Shown one piece after another: positions 1-6,368 of a stretch of 6,368 bases of DNA (within the stretch, counting starts at the first letter, position 1; every line of letters starts with the position of its first letter). The notes below the pieces were generated by a model that was given only the letters and a program-made list of their open reading frames with translations, made no database searches and was not told where the DNA came from. The stretch is from Halobacteriales archaeon QS_9_70_65. GTDB lineage: Archaea > Halobacteriota > Halobacteria > Halobacteriales > Haloarculaceae. The stretch lies in the NCBI GenBank assembly GCA_003023535.1, contig PXSC01000059.1, positions 2,924 through 9,291 of the forward strand, read 5' to 3'. The position numbers and the translations under genes are program-made.

Positions 1-216
1 GCCGTGTCGCTCATCGGTGACCGAGGTAGACCCCGAGGCTGCTCGGCGCCGCGGCGACCAGAACGTGTCGCCGTCTACCGGCGCCGCCGCACAACCGCCC
101 CGACGTCGGCCCCGCCCGGGTGACGCTGTTCCCGTCGGATCTCCGGCTACCCGGAGGCCGAGCACAAGACTGCGGTCGCCTTCCACCGGCGGGCGCCGAG
201 GTCGGTCGCGTAAGCG
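1..216. other. Left-edge region with no confident gene
   Basis: Nothing convincing is encoded between the window edge and the glycosyltransferase stop. Plus-strand frames here give Arg/Pro/Ser-rich peptides unlike haloarchaeal proteins. On the minus strand an ATG at 14-12 begins M-S-D-T and runs off the left edge; it could be the start of the next minus-strand gene, but only four codons are visible and there is no clear TATA or ribosome-binding site before it. A perfect 6-bp hairpin (arms 141-146 and 151-156, 4-nt loop) lies about 60 nt past the glycosyltransferase stop. It has no T-rich tract after it on either strand, so I do not call it a terminator. Confidence 0.4.
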
Positions 217-1215
217 TCAGGCCGTCGCTCGCGGCCTCGCGGCGGCGACGTCGTCGAGGATACGCTCGGCGACGGCGGCGATGCCGTTGGCGTGCTCCGG
301 GGCGACCGACAGCGCCGACAGCGCCGACTCGACGGCCGCCGGCCGCCGGGCGACCCGGAACCCCTCGGCCGGCGCCAGCCGCCGGGCGGCGCCGGCCTGC
401 TCGTTCGTCGCCGGCAGAACGACGCAGGGAGTTCCGGCGACGGCCGCCTCCATCACCGTCGAGTAGCCGGAACAGACGACGGCCTCGGCCCGCCGCAGCA
501 CCGGCAGCAGCGACGGCACCGGCCCCCAATCGTGGTCGCCGACGAGCGTCACCTCGCGGCCGGCCGCCCGGAGGCTGGCGGCCACGGCGTCGAACTCCGC
601 CGAGTACGTCGATGGAACGAGAACGACCCCCGGGTCGTCGGGGCCGCGCTCCGGGGCGTCCGGCGGCGCCGGCAGCGCGACCGGCGGCACGCGGGAGACG
701 CCGGACGGGTCGCCGTCGCCGGGCGGCCACACCGCCGGGTAGAAGAACCGCTCGGCGGCCAGCCGCTGGACGGCGTTGATGCCCGCCGTCGACGCCCGGA
801 TGAGCGGGTCGCGGTACAGCGCGGCGGCGTTGTGCGACAGCACGTACAGCGGGACGTCGGCCGCCGCGGCCGCCGCGACCGTGAACATGTCGTCGGTGAC
901 GACCGCGTCAGGGTCGACGTCGTGGAGCCACTCGACGAGCCCGCGGACCCGGTCGGCGCTGTCCGGGAGGCTCCCCGTCAGCACCCGCACCAGCCCGGCC
1001 AGCGGGTTGTCGGCGCCCTGGTAATCGCCGATGTAGTCCACCCGCGGCGGCTCGTAGGCGTCGAAGCCGTTCGGCCCGTACAGCCGCCGTCCCGGCCCGC
1101 CACCCGCGAGCGCCACCTCGGCGCCACGCCGCCGGAGGCCACGTGCGACCGCCATCATCCGCGTGGCGTGGCCGGCGCCCTCCGGGTAGTGCGTGACCGC
1201 GACGTGCAGGCTCAC
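217..1215 (-). CDS. GT-B fold glycosyltransferase (MurG/UDP-glycosyltransferase-like)
   Basis: The predicted product is a 332-residue glycosyltransferase that would move a sugar from a nucleotide-sugar donor to a lipid or glycan acceptor at the cytoplasmic side of the membrane. The N-terminal half opens with a beta strand and a G-A-G-H-A-T-R loop (residues 13-19), as in GT-B enzymes of the MurG type, followed by T-D-D (107-109) and L-S-H-N (126-129) strand ends. The C-terminal half has the donor-binding signature: C-S-G-Y-S-T-V-M-E-A (248-257), G-T-P (261-263), then P-A-T-N-E-Q (268-273), matching the S-G-x-x-T, E-A, G-x-P, E-Q pattern of the family. I chose the GTG at 1215 because similarity to the fold starts at residue 3 and a TATA-like element sits about 25 nt upstream. 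The frame stays open to an ATG at 1434, but that extension is Arg-rich and unlike a domain. No signal peptide or membrane segment is seen. Donor and acceptor cannot be told. Confidence 0.88.
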   Translation of the reverse strand: MSLHVAVTHYPEGAGHATRMMAVARGLRRRGAEVALAGGGPGRRLYGPNGFDAYEPPRVDYIGDYQGADNPLAGLVRVLTGSLPDSADRVRGLVEWLHDVDPDAVVTDDMFTVAAAAAADVPLYVLSHNAAALYRDPLIRASTAGINAVQRLAAERFFYPAVWPPGDGDPSGVSRVPPVALPAPPDAPERGPDDPGVVLVPSTYSAEFDAVAASLRAAGREVTLVGDHDWGPVPSLLPVLRRAEAVVCSGYSTVMEAAVAGTPCVVLPATNEQAGAARRLAPAEGFRVARRPAAVESALSALSVAPEHANGIAAVAERILDDVAAARPRATA

Positions 1216-1235
1216 GGGCCGAACTGTTCTGTCGA

Positions 1236-1241
1236 GGTAAA
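1236..1241 (-). promoter_or_regulatory. TATA-like box for the glycosyltransferase gene
   Basis: On the minus strand TTTACC begins 26 nt before the GTG start at 1215, inside a short A/T-enriched stretch in otherwise GC-rich DNA. This spacing fits a leaderless transcript starting at or next to the GTG. No Shine-Dalgarno-like sequence is present. The assignment rests on position and composition only. Confidence 0.5.
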
Positions 1242-1345
1242 GTAGCTTCCTCTTCTTCGCCGCCGGTCGGAGCCGTATGTAGGTACGCGAGAGCCGGCCG
1301 GCCGGCGTCGGGCGGGACCTCGAACGGGGCCAACCGCTCGCGCGG

Positions 1346-1374
1346 CGAGGCCGAGCGAGCGCAGCGAGGCCTCG
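1346..1374. repeat. Inverted repeat within GAGCG-rich intergenic DNA
   Basis: CGAGGCC (1346-1352) and its exact complement GGCCTCG (1368-1374) flank a 15-nt purine-rich loop made of GAGCG/GCAGCGA units. A related unit, AAGCGAGCGGGAGAGGCC, follows at 1381-1398, and CGCTCG/CGAGCG arms (1335-1340 and 1352-1357) overlap it. It lies midway in the 286-bp region between two divergent genes. Similar GAGCG-rich intergenic strings are common in haloarchaeal genomes as I recall; a role is unknown. A transcribed hairpin or a repeat-family member are both possible. Confidence 0.45.
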
Positions 1375-1473
1375 GAATGAAGCGAGCGGGAGAGGCCATT
1401 CGGACACGCCACCGTCACCGCCGAAATACTCCATTCCCTTCTCACGAAACTACCCCAGCCGGACCACCGGGGA

Positions 1474-1478
1474 TTAAG
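1474..1478 (+). promoter_or_regulatory. TATA-like box for the first AlkP-superfamily gene
   Basis: TTAAG, within GGATTAAGAG, is centred 26 nt upstream of the ATG at 1502. It is the only A/T-rich hexamer near that distance, which fits a leaderless transcript beginning at the start codon. There is no purine-rich ribosome-binding site directly before the ATG. Confidence 0.5.
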
Positions 1479-1501
1479 AGCCGAGCCGACCGACGAACGG
1501 C

Positions 1502-2425
1502 ATGGACCGCAGCGCTGCCGACGCCATCAGACAGCTCCGCGGCGCCGGGTTCGGCGCCGTCCGGGAGCTCTGCTGGCGGTCGTACCTCCGATACGGCCGC
1601 CGGCTGTCGGCGGATCCGGTGTTCGAGGCCGACTGGGACCTGCTGGTCGTCCTCGACGCCTGTCGGGCGGACCTGTGGGCCGAGACCGTTCCGCCGGACG
1701 GCGACCTGCCGGTCGGGACGACCAGGCTGTCGCCCGCCGGCACCTCGGCGGAGTGGCTCGAGGCCGTCCTCGGCCGGCCGGCGGCGGCGCTGTCGTCGGT
1801 CGGCTACGTCACCGCCAATCCCTACAGCGACGGCCACGTCGACGGCGACGCGCTGGGCTACCTCCGGGAGGTGTGGCGGGACGCCTGGGACGACGACCTC
1901 GGCACCGTCCCGCCGCGGGCGGTGACCGACGCCGCCGTCCGCGCCGGCCGCGCCCGCGACCTCGACCGGCTGATCGTCCACTACATGCAGCCGCACTTCC
2001 CGTCGGTCGCCGACGATCGCGACGACGGCGTCGCCCTGGAGGCCTTCGGCGACCGCTCACTGTCGGTGTGGGAGGATCTCCGGTTCGGCCGTCGCTCGCG
2101 GGCCGACGTCTGGGCCGCCTATCGCGCCAACCTCCGGGCGGTCCTCGACGACGTCCAGCTGCTGCTGTCGAACGTCGACGCCGACCGCGCGGTCATCACC
2201 GCCGATCACGGCAACGCCTTCGGCGAGCGGGGCGTCTACGGCCACGCCGCCGGCCTCGCCTTCCGGCCGCTCCGGGAGGTGCCGTGGGCGGTCACCGCCG
2301 CGACCGACGAGGGAGACTACGAGCCGCCGGGCGCCGCCCCGCGAGAGGCCGACGCCGACCCCGACCTCGACGGCGACGGCGACGCCGACGTCGTCGACCG
2401 CCTCGAATCGCTCGGCTACCGGTGA
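1502..2425 (+). CDS. Alkaline phosphatase superfamily (sulfatase-like) hydrolase, DACRAD type
   Basis: The 307-residue product is a metal-dependent hydrolase or head-group transferase of the alkaline phosphatase/sulfatase superfamily. Visible landmarks in order: V-V-L-D-A-C-R-A-D (49-57), where D52 is the likely first metal ligand; S-P-A-G-T-S-A-E-W-L (77-86), the likely nucleophile region, with T81 or S82 as candidates; H-Y-M-Q-P-H-F-P (160-167); T-A-D-H-G-N (233-238), the metal-binding D-H pair; Y-G-H (246-248); and R-E-V-P-W (258-262). The layout is that of the family's core, but the sulfatase C-x-P-x-R cysteine motif is absent, so it is probably not a formylglycine sulfatase. No signal peptide or membrane segment is seen, so it is probably cytoplasmic. 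Just before the terminal L-E-S-L-G-Y-R is an Asp-rich segment (284-299) with alternating Asp/Gly like a calcium-binding loop. A 45-nt gap to the next gene on the same strand suggests cotranscription. The substrate is unknown; a phosphoester or sulfoester on a glycan or lipid is likely. Confidence 0.85.
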   Translation: MDRSAADAIRQLRGAGFGAVRELCWRSYLRYGRRLSADPVFEADWDLLVVLDACRADLWAETVPPDGDLPVGTTRLSPAGTSAEWLEAVLGRPAAALSSVGYVTANPYSDGHVDGDALGYLREVWRDAWDDDLGTVPPRAVTDAAVRAGRARDLDRLIVHYMQPHFPSVADDRDDGVALEAFGDRSLSVWEDLRFGRRSRADVWAAYRANLRAVLDDVQLLLSNVDADRAVITADHGNAFGERGVYGHAAGLAFRPLREVPWAVTAATDEGDYEPPGAAPREADADPDLDGDGDADVVDRLESLGYR

Positions 2426-2440
2426 CCCCGGAACGTAACC

Positions 2441-2447
2441 GTCTTGT
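2441..2447 (+). promoter_or_regulatory. Weak promoter-like element before the second AlkP-superfamily gene
   Basis: GTCTTGT is centred 27 nt upstream of the GTG at 2471, in the 45-nt gap between the two genes. It is a poor match to a TATA box but lies at the distance seen for the other genes here, so a secondary internal promoter is possible. The placement also supports GTG 2471 rather than TTG 2444 as the start. Confidence 0.25.
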
Positions 2448-2470
2448 CGGCCGCCGTCGCGGATTGTAGC

Positions 2471-3718
2471 GTGCCCGTCGACCGTCCGAACGTCCTCGTC
2501 GTCTGCGTCGACTGTCTCCGACAGGACCACGTCGCCGGGTCGGCCACCGACACGCCCTTCCTCGACTCCCTCCGGGAGTCGGCGCTGACGGCCACGGAGA
2601 TGTACGCCGCCGCGACCACGACCAGCCCCTGCGTGGCGAGTCTGCTGACCGGGACCGACGCCGAGCGGCACGGGATCCTCTCGCTGGACGTCGGCCCCCT
2701 CGCCGACGACGTGCCGACGTTCGCCGGCCGGTTCGGCGACGCCGGCTACCACACCACGGCACTCGTCACCGGGCCGCTGGTCGTCGAGACGGGCCTGGAC
2801 CGCGGCTTCGACGACTACCGCTGCCGCGAGCCCGAGGCGTCGCTGTTCGGCCCCTGGCGGGAGACGGCCCGCGACCGGCTGGCCGCGCTGCCGGAGCCGT
2901 TCGCCGCCTACCTCCACCTCTGGGAGCTCCACGAGGACGTCCACGTCCCGCCGGCCTTCGACGAGCCGCGGTACGGCGAGACGCCGTACGCGCGGGCGCT
3001 GTCGGCGCTGGACCGCGAGCTCGAGGCGCTACTGGAGGCGCCGCCCGACGGGACGCTCGTGGCCGTCCACGGCGACCACGGCGAGTCGATCACGAACCGT
3101 TACAGCCCGCTCCGGCTCGGGCTGAAGTCGCTGCGGGACGCGCTGAAGTACTACGGCGGGGTCGACACCCGCGGGCCGGTCCGCCGGCTCAACCGCGCGC
3201 TGGCCGACCGCGGCGCCGACGTCGCCGACCACTACCTCGAGAACGGCCACGGCGAGAACGTCTTCGACTTCGCGGCCAACGTCCCCTTCCTGCTGTCCGG
3301 CCCGGGCGTCGAGCCGGCGACCGTCGACGCGACGACCCGTCAGGTGGACGTCCTGCCGACGCTGCTGTCGGCGGCCGGCGTCGACGTCCCCGAGGGGCTG
3401 GACGGCGCGTCGCTGCTGCCGCCCGGCGCGGTCGACGACCGGCCGGCGTACGTGCGGGCCTGCGGCGCCTCGATGCGGCGGCGGACCAACTGGGCGCGGG
3501 CCGTTCGCGCCGACGGCCGGAAGTACGTCGAGTACCCGAACCGGGCGTGGCCAGCGGCGCTGTACGACCTCGAGGCCGACCCCGGGGAGCTGGACCCTAT
3601 CGTCGACCCCGACCCCGAGCGGGTCGCGGCGCTGCGGCGGCGGTTCCCCGACGCCGAGTTGGGCGAGGGCGACCGGCTCGACGTCGACGACCGACTCCGG
3701 GCGCTCGGGTACCGGTAG
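2471..3718 (+). CDS. Sulfatase-family protein (alkaline phosphatase superfamily) without the canonical Cys motif
   Basis: The 415-residue product has the full sulfatase fold order. V-C-V-D-C-L-R-Q-D-H (11-20) carries the first metal Asp (D14). T-T-T-S-P-C-V-A-S-L-L-T-G (49-61) is the nucleophile loop. H-L-W-E-L-H-E-D-V-H-V-P (149-160) follows, then H-G-D-H-G-E (200-205), G-H-G-E-N (259-263), R-Q-V-D-V-L-P-T-L-L (290-299) and L-Y-D-L-E-A-D-P-G-E (364-373), the usual sulfatase C-terminal signature. Counting back from L-L-T-G, the Cys/Ser that becomes formylglycine is a Thr (T50) and the following P-S-R is missing, so it is more likely a phosphoester or phosphotransfer enzyme, or a Thr-nucleophile hydrolase. 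About 50 extra residues, basic and probably helical, sit between the D-H-G and G-H-G motifs (207-257). GTG 2471 is chosen because homology begins at once; a TTG at 2444 would add nine residues. No signal peptide is seen. The tail L-R-A-L-G-Y-R matches that of the upstream gene. Confidence 0.88.
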   Translation: MPVDRPNVLVVCVDCLRQDHVAGSATDTPFLDSLRESALTATEMYAAATTTSPCVASLLTGTDAERHGILSLDVGPLADDVPTFAGRFGDAGYHTTALVTGPLVVETGLDRGFDDYRCREPEASLFGPWRETARDRLAALPEPFAAYLHLWELHEDVHVPPAFDEPRYGETPYARALSALDRELEALLEAPPDGTLVAVHGDHGESITNRYSPLRLGLKSLRDALKYYGGVDTRGPVRRLNRALADRGADVADHYLENGHGENVFDFAANVPFLLSGPGVEPATVDATTRQVDVLPTLLSAAGVDVPEGLDGASLLPPGAVDDRPAYVRACGASMRRRTNWARAVRADGRKYVEYPNRAWPAALYDLEADPGELDPIVDPDPERVAALRRRFPDAELGEGDRLDVDDRLRALGYR

Positions 3719-3725
3719 TCGACGG

Positions 3726-4751
3726 TCAGCCGACGCGGCCGCGGGCCCCGAGGGCGGCGACGGCGGCGGCGCCGACCGACGTCGTCAGCAGGAAGCCGCC
3801 GACGCTGAACAGTAGGACCGCCGCCGTCAGGCTCGCGGCCGTCGCCGTCGTCGCCGCCGTCAGCAGGCCGACCTGGACCGGTTCGATTCCGCCCAGGCCG
3901 CCGGGCGTCGGCAGCGCCGACCCGACCGTCCCCAGCGGGACGACGAACAGCGGGACGTAGAGCGGGACGGCGACGCCGACGGCCCGCAGCGCCAGCCACA
4001 GGCCGACGACCTGCGAGAGCCAGCCGGCCGCCGAGCAGGCCAGCGCGACCGCCAGCCGGCGGCGGTCGGCGGCGACGGACTCGACGGCGCCGCGGAATCC
4101 GCCGACCCGGGCCGCGACGGCCGACCGGTCGGGCGGGTCGACCCGCGGTAGCAGCCGGCCGGCGAGCCGCGCCGGCGGCGCCGCCGCCCGGACCAGCGCC
4201 CGCTCGAGACCCTCTCGGCGGCGCCACGCCAGCGCCACGAGCGGCGGCGCCGCGACCGCGACGACCGCGAGGCCGGCGGCGACGGCCCGCAGCGTCGCGT
4301 CGAGTGCGGCGACGGCGGCGTAGTAGCCGACGCCGACCGCCGCGAACGTCAGCGACGGCGGCACGTTGAGCGCGTCGAAGCTACTGACGGCCGCCAGCGC
4401 CCGCTCGACCGGCGTCCCGGCGACGTCCGACAGCAACAGCGCCGTCGCCGGCTCGCCGCCGGCCTGCCCGAACGGGGTGACGTGGTCGGCGAAGGCCGCC
4501 CCCGCGGTGACGAGCACCGCGTCGACGAGACCGACGTCGGCGCCGGTCGCGGTCGCCACCGCCCGGAAGCCGACGCCCCACAGACAGAGCCACCCGAGGA
4601 TGGTCGCCGCGACGGCCGCCGCGAGCGCCGGCGCCGCCCGCCCGAGCGCGCCGACGACGGCGTCGCCGCCGGCGACGACCACGAGCACGAGCAGGACCGC
4701 ACCGCCGGCGCCGAGTCCGGCGACCGTCGCGGCGGCGTCGCGGCGCTGCAC
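3726..4751 (-). CDS. Flippase-like / lysylphosphatidylglycerol synthase TM family (UPF0104) membrane protein
   Basis: The 341-residue product is an integral membrane protein, almost free of charge over several 18-22 residue stretches (roughly 8-28, 41-60, 75-90, 134-152, 156-176, 233-257, 261-279 and 310-335), so about eight membrane segments. Two family signatures are clear: H-V-T-P-F-G-Q-A-G-G-E-P-A (90-102) and L-P-T-P-G-G-L-G-G-I-E (280-290). This family includes the membrane half of bacterial MprF and the C-terminal part of Haloferax AglD and is linked to moving or modifying lipid-linked substrates. That role is family knowledge, not shown here. GTG 4751 is chosen because hydrophobic sequence begins soon after and a TATA-like GATATC lies about 25 nt upstream; the frame is open to 4985 but that extension is Arg-rich and crosses the neighbouring gene. 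It converges on the sulfatase-like gene with 7 nt between stops. Together with the glycosyltransferase it suggests a glycan or glycolipid pathway. Confidence 0.87.
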   Translation of the reverse strand: MQRRDAAATVAGLGAGGAVLLVLVVVAGGDAVVGALGRAAPALAAAVAATILGWLCLWGVGFRAVATATGADVGLVDAVLVTAGAAFADHVTPFGQAGGEPATALLLSDVAGTPVERALAAVSSFDALNVPPSLTFAAVGVGYYAAVAALDATLRAVAAGLAVVAVAAPPLVALAWRRREGLERALVRAAAPPARLAGRLLPRVDPPDRSAVAARVGGFRGAVESVAADRRRLAVALACSAAGWLSQVVGLWLALRAVGVAVPLYVPLFVVPLGTVGSALPTPGGLGGIEPVQVGLLTAATTATAASLTAAVLLFSVGGFLLTTSVGAAAVAALGARGRVG

Positions 4752-4772
4752 ACCGGCCCGGCGTCGCGAGCC

Positions 4773-4778
4773 GATATC
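4773..4778 (-). promoter_or_regulatory. TATA-like box for the membrane protein gene
   Basis: GATATC, read as TTGATATCGG on the minus strand, is centred about 25 nt before the GTG start at 4751, again fitting a leaderless transcript. The core is palindromic, so it gives no direction by itself; its distance to the start assigns it to the minus strand. Confidence 0.55.
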
Positions 4779-4797
4779 AAGCCCACGATTGCCCGTC

Positions 4798-4806
4798 GTG
4801 TTTTTG
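4798..4806 (+). promoter_or_regulatory. TATA-like box for the cupin gene
   Basis: GTGTTTTTG contains a run of five T centred at 4803, 27 nt upstream of the ATG at 4830. It is the strongest A/T-rich element in the window and fits a leaderless transcript starting at the ATG. It is about 27 bp from the divergent TATA-like box at 4773-4778, so the two preinitiation complexes would lie close together. Confidence 0.6.
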
Positions 4807-4829
4807 TCCCGCCGCCGAGAGCCGCCGAC

Positions 4830-5297
4830 ATGGGCACGATCGACGCGGACGACCTGGAGTGGACGACCGTCGACGGGGCCGGCCTCCGTCGGAAGAAGCT
4901 CGCCGCCGCGACCGACGGCGACCGACTCGGCTGCAGCCGCTACGAGCTGCCGGCCGGCGAGCGGTCGTGGCCGTACCATTACCACGCCGGCAACGAGGAG
5001 GCGCTGTTCGTCCTGTCGGGCGAGGGGCGGCTCCGGCTCGACGGCGAGGAGCTACCGCTGTCGGCCGGCGTCTACGCCGCGCTGCCGGCCGACGAGCGCG
5101 GCGCCCACCGCGTCGTCAACGACTCCGAGGACCCGCTGCGGTACCTGATAGCCTCGACGATGACGGAGCCGGACGTGGCCGTCTACCCCGACACCGACAA
5201 GCTCGGTGTCTTCGTCGGCGCGCCGCCCGGCGGCGAGGGCGAGCGGTCGGTCCACGGCTACTACCGCCGCGACGACGATGTCGGCTACCGGGAGTAG
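4830..5297 (+). CDS. Cupin domain protein
   Basis: The 155-residue product is a small single-domain cupin, a beta barrel that usually binds one divalent metal. Cupin motif 1 is P-Y-H-Y-H-A-G-N-E-E (48-57) followed by L-F-V-L-S-G-E-G (59-66); motif 2 is A-L-P-A-D-E-R-G-A-H-R-V-V-N (84-97). The four expected metal ligands H50, H52, E56 or E57 and H93 are present. The protein closely fits a conserved haloarchaeal/bacterial cupin group (COG3837-like) that I recognise by its S-W-P-Y-H-Y-H and Y-P-D-x-D-K-x-G-V-F-V-G stretches (119-130). Its substrate is not known. The start is set by the TATA-like run at -27 and by conserved sequence from residue 2; the same frame is open further upstream without domain-like content. 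The stop is TAG and lies in frame with the BtpA-like open frame that follows. Confidence 0.9.
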   Translation: MGTIDADDLEWTTVDGAGLRRKKLAAATDGDRLGCSRYELPAGERSWPYHYHAGNEEALFVLSGEGRLRLDGEELPLSAGVYAALPADERGAHRVVNDSEDPLRYLIASTMTEPDVAVYPDTDKLGVFVGAPPGGEGERSVHGYYRRDDDVGYRE

Positions 5298-5348
5298 CCA
5301 GCGGAGCGCCCGCGATCGTCCGGTACCCGGACGACGGAGACTCGACGG

Positions 5349-6083
5349 CTGCCGGGTGCGCCCGGCGGCGACGACCTCGATGGAGTCGTCGAGCGGGCGG
5401 TCGCCGACGCCGAGGCGCTGGCCGGCGGCGGTGTCGACGGGATCATTGTCGAAAACCTCGGGGACGCCCCGTACCACCCCGAGGACGTCCCGAAGCACAC
5501 CGTCGCCGGAATGACGCGGGCGACGCGGGCCGTCGTCGAGGCCGTCGACCGGCCCGTCGGTGTCAATGTGCTCCGGAACGACGCCGCGGCGGCGCTGTCG
5601 GTCGCCGCGGCCGCCGGCGGCGACTTCCTCCGGGTCAACGTCCACGTCGGCGCCCGCGTCGCCGACCAGGGGCTCCTCGAGGGCCGGGCCCACGAGACGC
5701 TCCGACTGCGGGACCGGCTGGACGCCGACGTCGCCGTCTGGGCCGACGTCGACGTGAAACACTCCGCCCCGCTCGGCGAGCGGTCAGTCCGCGGGGCCGT
5801 CCGGGACGTCTGCGAGCGGGGGCTGGCCGACGCGGTCGTCGTCAGCGGCCCCGCGACCGGCCGGACGACCGCGGAGTCGACGCTCGCGGCGGCCGTCGAC
5901 GCCCGCGACGCGGTCGCCCCCGAAACGCCGGTCGTCGTCGGCAGCGGCGTCACCGCCGGCGACACGGGGCTGTTGTCGACGGCCGACGGCGCGATCGTCG
6001 GCACCGCGCTGAAGGACGGCGGCGAGACGACCGCACCGGTCGACGAGCGGCGGGTGGCGGAGGTGGTCGAGGCGCTCCGATAG
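5349..6083 (+). pseudogene. BtpA/SgcQ family TIM-barrel protein, 5' end damaged
   Basis: From 5349 (L-P-G-A-P) to the stop at 6081-6083 the frame gives 244 residues matching the BtpA family: V-D-G-I-I-V-E-N-L-G-D-A-P, then G-V-N-V-L-R-N-D (5559-5582), R-V-N-V-H-V-G-A (5631-5654), W-A-D-V-D-V-K-H (from 5739), G-L-A-D-A-V-V-V-S-G, G-S-G-V-T (from 5940) and D-G-A-I-V-G-T-A-L-K (from 5985). BtpA was named for photosystem I biogenesis in cyanobacteria; most members, including SgcQ and archaeal ones, are uncharacterised and may act in sugar metabolism. Family members are usually about 260-275 residues and begin with a strand like V-G-M-V-H-L-P-P before L-P-G-A-P. Here that strand is not readable and no ATG, GTG or TTG is in frame before 5511. 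Options are a 5' deletion, a frameshift near 5314-5349, or translation from ATG 5511 giving a 190-residue fragment lacking the first barrel strands. There are no internal stops, so any damage is recent. Confidence 0.65.
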
Positions 6084-6089
6084 GGGCGG

Positions 6090-6106
6090 CTGTCGGTGAC
6101 CGGCAG
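6090..6106 (+). terminator. Possible hairpin after the BtpA-like gene
   Basis: CTGTCGG and CCGGCAG form a 7-bp stem (one G-T wobble) with a 3-nt loop, beginning 6 nt past the stop codon. Only short pyrimidine-rich sequence (CTTCCCTC, 6111-6118) follows, and archaeal terminators depend mainly on T-rich tracts, so function is doubtful. Confidence 0.25.
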
Positions 6107-6186
6107 TGCGCTTCCCTCGCTCGGCAGAGCGGTGAAACGAGGTACGTCGGGACACGGGTCGGCGGTCGAGCGGACAGAACAGACGG

Positions 6187-6203
6187 GCCGTGCCGCCGAC
6201 GGC
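6187..6203 (-). terminator. Possible terminator of the AIM24-family gene
   Basis: On the minus strand GCCGT and ACGGC form a 5-bp stem with a 7-nt loop, starting 2 nt after the AIM24 stop codon. It is followed by CCGTCTGTTCTGTCC, moderately T-rich for this DNA. Position and the following T content fit a weak terminator. Confidence 0.3.
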
Positions 6204-6205
6204 CG

Positions 6206-6368
6206 CTACAGTTCCTCGTACGGCTGGACGACGACGAACCCCGTCTCGCCGGTGAACTCCATCTGGAGTCGTTCGCCGGACTCCTGGCCGACCATGTCCG
6301 AGAGGCCGGCGTTGACCTCGACGTCCGGCGTGGTGTCGCTCCAGGCGACGGTCGCGGCGGGGTCCGTC
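6206..6368 (-). CDS. AIM24 family protein, C-terminal part (cut by window edge)
   Basis: The last 53 codons of a minus-strand gene are visible, ending in TAG at 6208-6206; the start is outside the window. Read in the frame starting at 6367, the peptide contains V-A-W-S-D (7-11), E-V-N-A-G-L-S-D-M-V-G (17-27), S-G-E-R-L-Q-M-E-F-T-G (30-40) and G-F-V-V-V-Q-P-Y-E-E-L (43-53). The E-F-x-G-x-x-G-F-V-V-V-Q-P-Y-E-E ending is what I recognise from haloarchaeal AIM24 (formerly DUF124) proteins, beta-rich proteins of unknown molecular function named after a yeast mitochondrial inner-membrane factor. It is acidic with G/C third positions, as expected of real coding sequence. It converges with the BtpA-like gene across 122 nt and is not part of that transcription unit. 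Confidence 0.75.
   Translation of the reverse strand, partial: TDPAATVAWSDTTPDVEVNAGLSDMVGQESGERLQMEFTGETGFVVVQPYEEL

Overview
The window looks like chromosomal DNA of a halophilic archaeon (class Halobacteria). It is extremely GC-rich, the credible proteins are Asp/Glu- and Ala-rich, third codon positions are almost all G or C, and several genes have a TATA-like element about 25-27 nt before the start codon with no Shine-Dalgarno site, the usual haloarchaeal leaderless layout. The genus cannot be told from the sequence. No tRNA, rRNA, CRISPR array or insertion sequence was seen.

Left part (1-4751) reads as a surface-glycan or glycolipid module. A minus-strand GT-B type glycosyltransferase (217-1215) is divergent, across a 286-bp intergenic region, from two consecutive plus-strand genes of the alkaline phosphatase/sulfatase superfamily (1502-2425 and 2471-3718). 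These converge, with only 7 bp between stop codons, on a minus-strand multi-pass membrane protein of the flippase-like/lysylphosphatidylglycerol-synthase-TM (UPF0104) family (3726-4751). A plausible joint role is assembly, head-group modification and membrane handling of a lipid-linked sugar. That is inferred from family membership and neighbourhood only.

Right part (4752-6368). A compact 78-bp divergent promoter region separates the membrane protein from a conserved cupin protein (4830-5297). Just after the cupin comes a BtpA/SgcQ-family TIM-barrel gene whose body is intact but whose 5' end is not. Family similarity begins at an L-P-G-A-P stretch at 5349, no ATG, GTG or TTG lies in frame before 5511, and the first barrel strand cannot be read. 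It is best called a 5'-damaged gene or pseudogene, possibly with a one-base frameshift. After a short convergent intergenic region, the right edge holds the last 53 codons of a minus-strand AIM24-family gene, cut by the window end.

Points most worth a second look: the damaged BtpA 5' end; the non-canonical active sites of the two AlkP-superfamily proteins, neither of which has the C-x-P-x-R formylglycine motif; and the four-gene glycan module itself.
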